In this document: positions 61,162 through 64,000 of the stretch, piece by piece
Position numbering within the stretch: position 1 is the first letter of the stretch
Layout: each line of letters starts with the position of its first letter
NCBI GenBank assembly: GCA_000824785.1
Contig: CCNB01000007.1
Location: 62,165 to 126,164, forward strand
Direction of reading: 5' to 3'
From: Mesorhizobium plurifarium
Lineage (GTDB): Bacteria > Pseudomonadota > Alphaproteobacteria > Rhizobiales > Rhizobiaceae
Length of the DNA: 64,000 bases
Position numbers and translations under genes: made by a program
Notes under the pieces: generated by a model
Told to the model about the DNA's origin: nothing
What the model saw: only the letters and a program-made list of their open reading frames with translations
Database searches by the model: none

Positions 61162-61599
61162 CTATGCGCCGACGCTGCCCGGCCAAAGCGTCTGAATGTC
61201 GCTGGGCAGGGCGGCGCGCACCTTGGCCGATTGGCCGAGATCGACATGATGGACAAGTGTCTTGAACACCGCGCGCGCCGCATCGCCGGGATCGACCGGG
61301 CGCGTGGCCTTCAATGCGTCCGCAACCGGGTCCAGAAACTCGTCGATAGATCGGTCGCGGTTTGGCTGATCGGACGGGTTGTACTGATCGTAGTAGGCTC
61401 CGCGGATCAGGAGCGGCAACTCGGCGGCGAGATTGGCTCCCAGATCCGGCGGCAGCCTGTCACGCAAGGTCCGCAGGACGACGCCGAGGGTATGCCACGC
61501 CAACTGCCGATCGGGCCCGAGATCATCCATGATCTCCTTCAGCCAGATATTGGTGGTCTGTATCGTCTTGTCGAAAACGTCGAGGCCATTAGAGCTCAT
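61162..61599 (-). CDS. DUF2267 domain protein
   Basis: A 145-residue protein with the DUF2267 pattern: FDKTIQTTNIWLKEIMDDLG, AWHTLGVVLRTLRDRLPPDL, LAAELPLLIRGAYYDQYNP and DLGQSAKVRAALPSDIQTLWP. GGAGG lies five bases before ATG 61599 (ATG 61602 is also open). Function unknown in general; it is the first gene of the unit with the methyltransferase-esterase fusion. Confidence 0.88.
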   Translation of the reverse strand: MSSNGLDVFDKTIQTTNIWLKEIMDDLGPDRQLAWHTLGVVLRTLRDRLPPDLGANLAAELPLLIRGAYYDQYNPSDQPNRDRSIDEFLDPVADALKATRPVDPGDAARAVFKTLVHHVDLGQSAKVRAALPSDIQTLWPGSVGA

Positions 61600-61849
61600 C
61601 ATCGCCTCCAGATGAGAAAAATGCCCACACGCCCATCGAAGACAGAACACGCTACCGGAGTTATTGTTTCGTCCGTTTGGCAATGTTTTGATTGGCTGCC
61701 CGGAAATTCTGGAAACCGTCCTCATCGGCAGAGGCGCCAGAGTCTGCTTTCAGCCCAACACCCCGCAAGTTGGCGTACCGCTTCCGGCCCCAAATCGGGA
61801 CATTTGCCGACGGGTCAAAGCGGCGTCACTACCTAGCATCAGGAGGCAC
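61600..61849. other. Intergenic region upstream of the DUF2267 gene
   Basis: No gene is supported here. It separates the leftward DUF2267 unit from two rightward gene remnants and should hold the DUF2267 promoter. No clear operator was seen. Confidence 0.5.
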
Positions 61850-62023
61850 ATGCTAGCTGACAGGCGAAGGCTGGAGGTCATCGACCATCTGCGTCGAGAA
61901 CAGATTGCCGGCGGCGTGCCATGTCGAGCCGGATGTCAGTTGCGAGCGCTCGGGCCGTCACGCAACGCGATTGACCCAGGAGGGTGCAATGACGAGGACC
62001 ACGGACATCGATACGCTCGATGA
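61850..62023 (+). pseudogene. Possible 5' end of a DeoR-like regulator gene
   Basis: ATG 61850 has a strong AGGAGG 3 bases upstream and opens MLADRRRLEVIDHLRREQIA, which resembles the start of DeoR-family regulators (MLAxxRRxxIxxxLRRxG). After about 20 residues the frame loses likeness and stops at 62023, running into the permease remnant. It may be a truncated regulator. The match is short, so this is tentative. Confidence 0.3.
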
Positions 62024-62339
62024 AGTCGACCACGTCCTTGGCGAAGAATACGAGCACGAACCCGTTCCCATTTCCGCCAGGCGGAGCACGTTTTCGGTGA
62101 CGACCGTCTGGATCGGGTTCCCGATGATCATTACAGGAGCGATGACCGGATCCATCCTTGTGCTCGGCATGGGGTTCCGCAACGCGCTCTGGGCGATGGG
62201 GATCGGCAACCTCATCATGTTCGCTTACGTCGGCGCGCTCGGCCTTCTGGGGACGCGGCGCGGCATGAACTTCTGTGCCATATGGACCGACGGCCCGGCA
62301 GCCGCCGTCGGGTGTGCGGCGTGCGATCGCCGGGCCTAA
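61989..62339 (+). pseudogene. N-terminal fragment of a cytosine/purine permease-like gene (NCS1)
   Basis: ATG 61989 has GGAGG upstream. The first ~98 residues match the N-terminus of NCS1 cytosine permeases: EEYEHEPVPISARRSTFSVT, VWIGFPMIITGAMTGSILVL and LWAMGIGNLIMFAYVGALGL, with RRGMNFCAI. Then WTDGPAAAVGCAACDRR departs and a stop follows at about 116 residues, while the family is about 450. It is a broken gene keeping only about two membrane segments. Confidence 0.7.
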
Positions 62340-62803
62340 CCGGGCAGTTGTGAGTCCAGCCGGCTGACCGCATCATATAAGGTGAATCTAATATTTCGTC
62401 ATGCGAACAGGGGAAAGCCGCGCACCGACCCATGGCTTGAACTGATTAGTCCTAAACTGGCCAAGAAGCGCTCCAGACTTTGCACGAGACCGCAATTGCC
62501 GAAATGGCTTACGGCAAGCTCCAAGATACCTGACGGTCCCGGTCCGTGATGGAGCCCATAAGCCGGTATTGTGTCAGCTCCTACTGATGAACGTTCCACA
62601 GTTAGCACGCCCTGGCGCCCTGCTGCCGGCTGATTCAAACGTCCTTCGTTCGGATGGCGATTACCTTAGCATAGGCCGATATAACAATATCAGCCGGCGT
62701 CCTGTATCTAGTCCGTGCCCCCGCCGGTCAGGCCCGGCTCGTGGGCACCCCCCGCTTTCGAGCCGGGCCGCTCACCGATCGGTTGGTCCCCGTTTGGGGT
62801 TGG
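62340..62803. other. Non-coding stretch with two inverted repeats
   Basis: No gene is supported. It contains an imperfect dyad GGCCGATAT-N4-ATATCAGCC (62674-62695, 8 of 9 positions paired) in an AT-rich patch, and a strong hairpin, GGCCCGGCTCG (62731-62741) and CGAGCCGGGCC (62759-62769) around a 17-base loop. The hairpin lies downstream of the small leftward gene at 62804-62935 and could end it, although no T-run follows. Confidence 0.5.
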
Positions 62804-62935
62804 CTATCGGTTTTGCCGGTCTTCGCGCACAACGTTGTAGAGAAGCAGTCCAGCCATCAAAGACACGACGGCGCCCACCATGTCGTGGCCGGTCAGCCCC
62901 GAATAATACACGAACGCAAATGCCAACTCGGCCAT
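62804..62935 (-). CDS. Small membrane protein
   Basis: A 43-residue frame: MAELAFAFVYYSGLTGHDMV, then GAVVSLMAGLLLYNVVREDRQNR. It has an AGGTGG site before ATG 62935, a hydrophobic central segment and a charged end, so it may be a genuine single-span protein. No family known and no operon partner, so moderate at best. Confidence 0.45.
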   Translation of the reverse strand: MAELAFAFVYYSGLTGHDMVGAVVSLMAGLLLYNVVREDRQNR

Positions 62936-63174
62936 GGGTCCACCTGAGCGCGCGATACTTGGTGAGAGAACCCTTAGAGCAAGCTAATGTTCCTGACGGT
63001 CAGCGCCAATGCAGGCAACATGGCGTCCGGCCGTTGTTTGATCGGGCGGTTTCGCGTCTGGGCCGAACCATTCACGCAAGCGGGCTCGGGGTTCACGACG
63101 GCGGATTCATGCGCCCACAACCGGCTACCGCTCGGCCGTCCCTTCGGAAACGCCGGACTGCATCCTGGACTTGC
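62936..63174. other. Intergenic region
   Basis: Only short, unconvincing frames are present. It separates the small membrane protein from the HlyD-family gene, which ends leftward at 63175. No terminator with a T-run was seen. Confidence 0.4.
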
Positions 63175-64000
63175 CTATCGGAAAGCGCGTGACATCTGGT
63201 CGGTGAGCGGCTTCAGCAGATAAGACCAGACACTGCGTTGGCCTGTGCTTATATGAACCTCGGCCGGCATGCCGGGCTTGAGCACCTTCGTATCCCTCAG
63301 GCAACCGGTCTTGTTCTCGACGCTGATGCGTGCCGAGAAATAGGAGAGCTGGCGCTGCGGGTCCTTGATCAGGTCCGCGGAAATCCACTTCACCGCGCCC
63401 TGGCATGCGGGCGTCGTGCCGGCATCGAATGCCGGGAAGCGGATCGAGACAGGTTGACCCGGCTGAATGTCATCCACCCGCGCAGGCGGAATGAGCGCGT
63501 CCACGACAAGATTGTCCGCATCGGGGACAATCGTCATCAGCAGTTCCCCGGGAGCGATTACACCGCCGATCGTGTGGACGGTGGATTGCTGTATCGTTCC
63601 CGATTGGGGGGCGCGGATTTCAGTTTTGGTGAGCTCGTCCTGAGCCACGATCCTGCGTTCGTCAAGCTCGGTCCGTTTGGCTTCGGTTTCGCGCAGCTCC
63701 TTTGTCACTTCGCTGCGCCTTTGCTCGTCAAGCTGCAGAACCTGCAACTCGGTTTCGGTGATCTTGACCTGCGCTTCCGCGACGGCCGCCGCCAGCCGCC
63801 CGGACTCGCCTTTGGCCCGTGTCGCGTCCAGTCTGACGTTGCTGAGCCTCTCCTTCGAAACCAGTTTCTTGGAGTAGAGAGCATCCACATCGGTGAGGTC
63901 GCGGCCCAGCAAGGCCGCGGATTCGTCCATCGCGGCCTGCTGTGCCTTCAGGCCTTCGAGCTGTCGCTGGATCTGCTCGGTCTGGCTGCGAAGAAGCGTT
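63175..64000 (-). CDS. HlyD family type I secretion membrane-fusion protein (5' end outside window)
   Basis: The C-terminal 275 residues of a periplasmic adaptor that links an inner-membrane ABC exporter to an outer-membrane channel. The first half is an alpha-helical hairpin (QRQLEGLKAQQAAMDESAAL, LYSKKLVSKERLSNVRLDAT, LQLDEQRRSEVTKELRETEA), followed by the lipoyl/beta-barrel part: TEIRAPQSGTIQQSTVHTIG, GVIAPGELLMTIVPDADNLV, and GQPVSIRFPAFDA. The end LKPGMPAEVHISTGQRSVWS plus YLLKPLTDQMSRAFR is the classic HlyD/PrtE C-terminus. The partner ABC protein is expected upstream, beyond the right edge. Confidence 0.92.
   Translation of the reverse strand, partial: TLLRSQTEQIQRQLEGLKAQQAAMDESAALLGRDLTDVDALYSKKLVSKERLSNVRLDATRAKGESGRLAAAVAEAQVKITETELQVLQLDEQRRSEVTKELRETEAKRTELDERRIVAQDELTKTEIRAPQSGTIQQSTVHTIGGVIAPGELLMTIVPDADNLVVDALIPPARVDDIQPGQPVSIRFPAFDAGTTPACQGAVKWISADLIKDPQRQLSYFSARISVENKTGCLRDTKVLKPGMPAEVHISTGQRSVWSYLLKPLTDQMSRAFR

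Noticed and set aside
58823..61195. 790-codon plus-strand frame opposite the methyltransferase-esterase fusion
   Set aside because: The minus strand shows two unmistakable domains; the plus frame has no family likeness and is a mirror of high-GC codon use.
62569..63192. 207-codon plus-strand frame
   Set aside because: Arg/Pro/Ser-rich with no likeness to known proteins; it covers a hairpin and an opposite-strand small frame with a better start.

Overview
The window looks like chromosome from a GC-rich alphaproteobacterium of the Hyphomicrobiales (Rhizobiales), most likely Mesorhizobium or a close relative. This is inference: it rests on GC-rich coding with overlapping ATGA/GTGA starts, many rhizobial-type small proteins, an IalB-family protein, a remnant resembling the rhizobial EcfG-like sigma factors, and a mix of amino-acid, nitrile and aldehyde catabolism. 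No rRNA, tRNA or CRISPR array was recognised.

Region 1 (1-3332): the tail of a molybdopterin hydroxylase, a LysR regulator, and a divergent GABA-type locus in which only 18 codons of the aminotransferase appear to remain in front of an intact succinate-semialdehyde dehydrogenase.

Region 2 (3431-14924): a compact aldoxime-nitrile-amide cluster, the most coherent system in the window. Leftward run five tightly packed genes: an M20 amidohydrolase, an amidase, cobalt-type nitrile hydratase alpha and beta, and the nitrile hydratase activator. Rightward run a LysR regulator, a TAT-exported substrate-binding protein, a complete Liv-type ABC transporter and, overlapping the last permease, a phenylacetaldoxime-dehydratase-family enzyme. 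Together they predict import followed by aldoxime -> nitrile -> amide -> acid. A perfectly symmetric dyad lies in the divergent promoter region.

Region 3 (14925-30835): two imperfect 104-bp direct repeats (15131-15234 and 30223-30326) sit 15.1 kb apart. Between them are a lysR remnant, an AraC regulator, a 3796-3860 residue autotransporter with three large internal modules, and an IalB-like secreted protein. The right repeat runs into an ECF sigma-factor gene lacking its normal N-terminus.

Region 4 (30964-43901): housekeeping and accessory genes. These are a nucleotidyltransferase/metallophosphoesterase pair, an ATP-dependent DNA ligase with a GFA-family protein, a cysteine hydrolase, a PPC-domain protein, a periplasmic aldehyde oxidoreductase (paoABC), a flavin monooxygenase, a PQQ glucose dehydrogenase, and two paralogous ~50-residue membrane proteins.

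Region 5 (44098-55896): one long run of overlapping genes encoding alternative complex III (ActA-F), an SCO copper chaperone and an A2-type caa3 cytochrome oxidase, a bc1-independent quinol-to-oxygen route. actF carries an apparent single-base frameshift.

Region 6 (56160-64000): small stress-type proteins (DUF2934, DUF2267, low-complexity secreted proteins), a protein-isoaspartate methyltransferase fused to an erythromycin-esterase-like domain, truncated 5' ends of a regulator and a cytosine-permease-like gene, and a partial HlyD-family secretion adaptor at the right edge.
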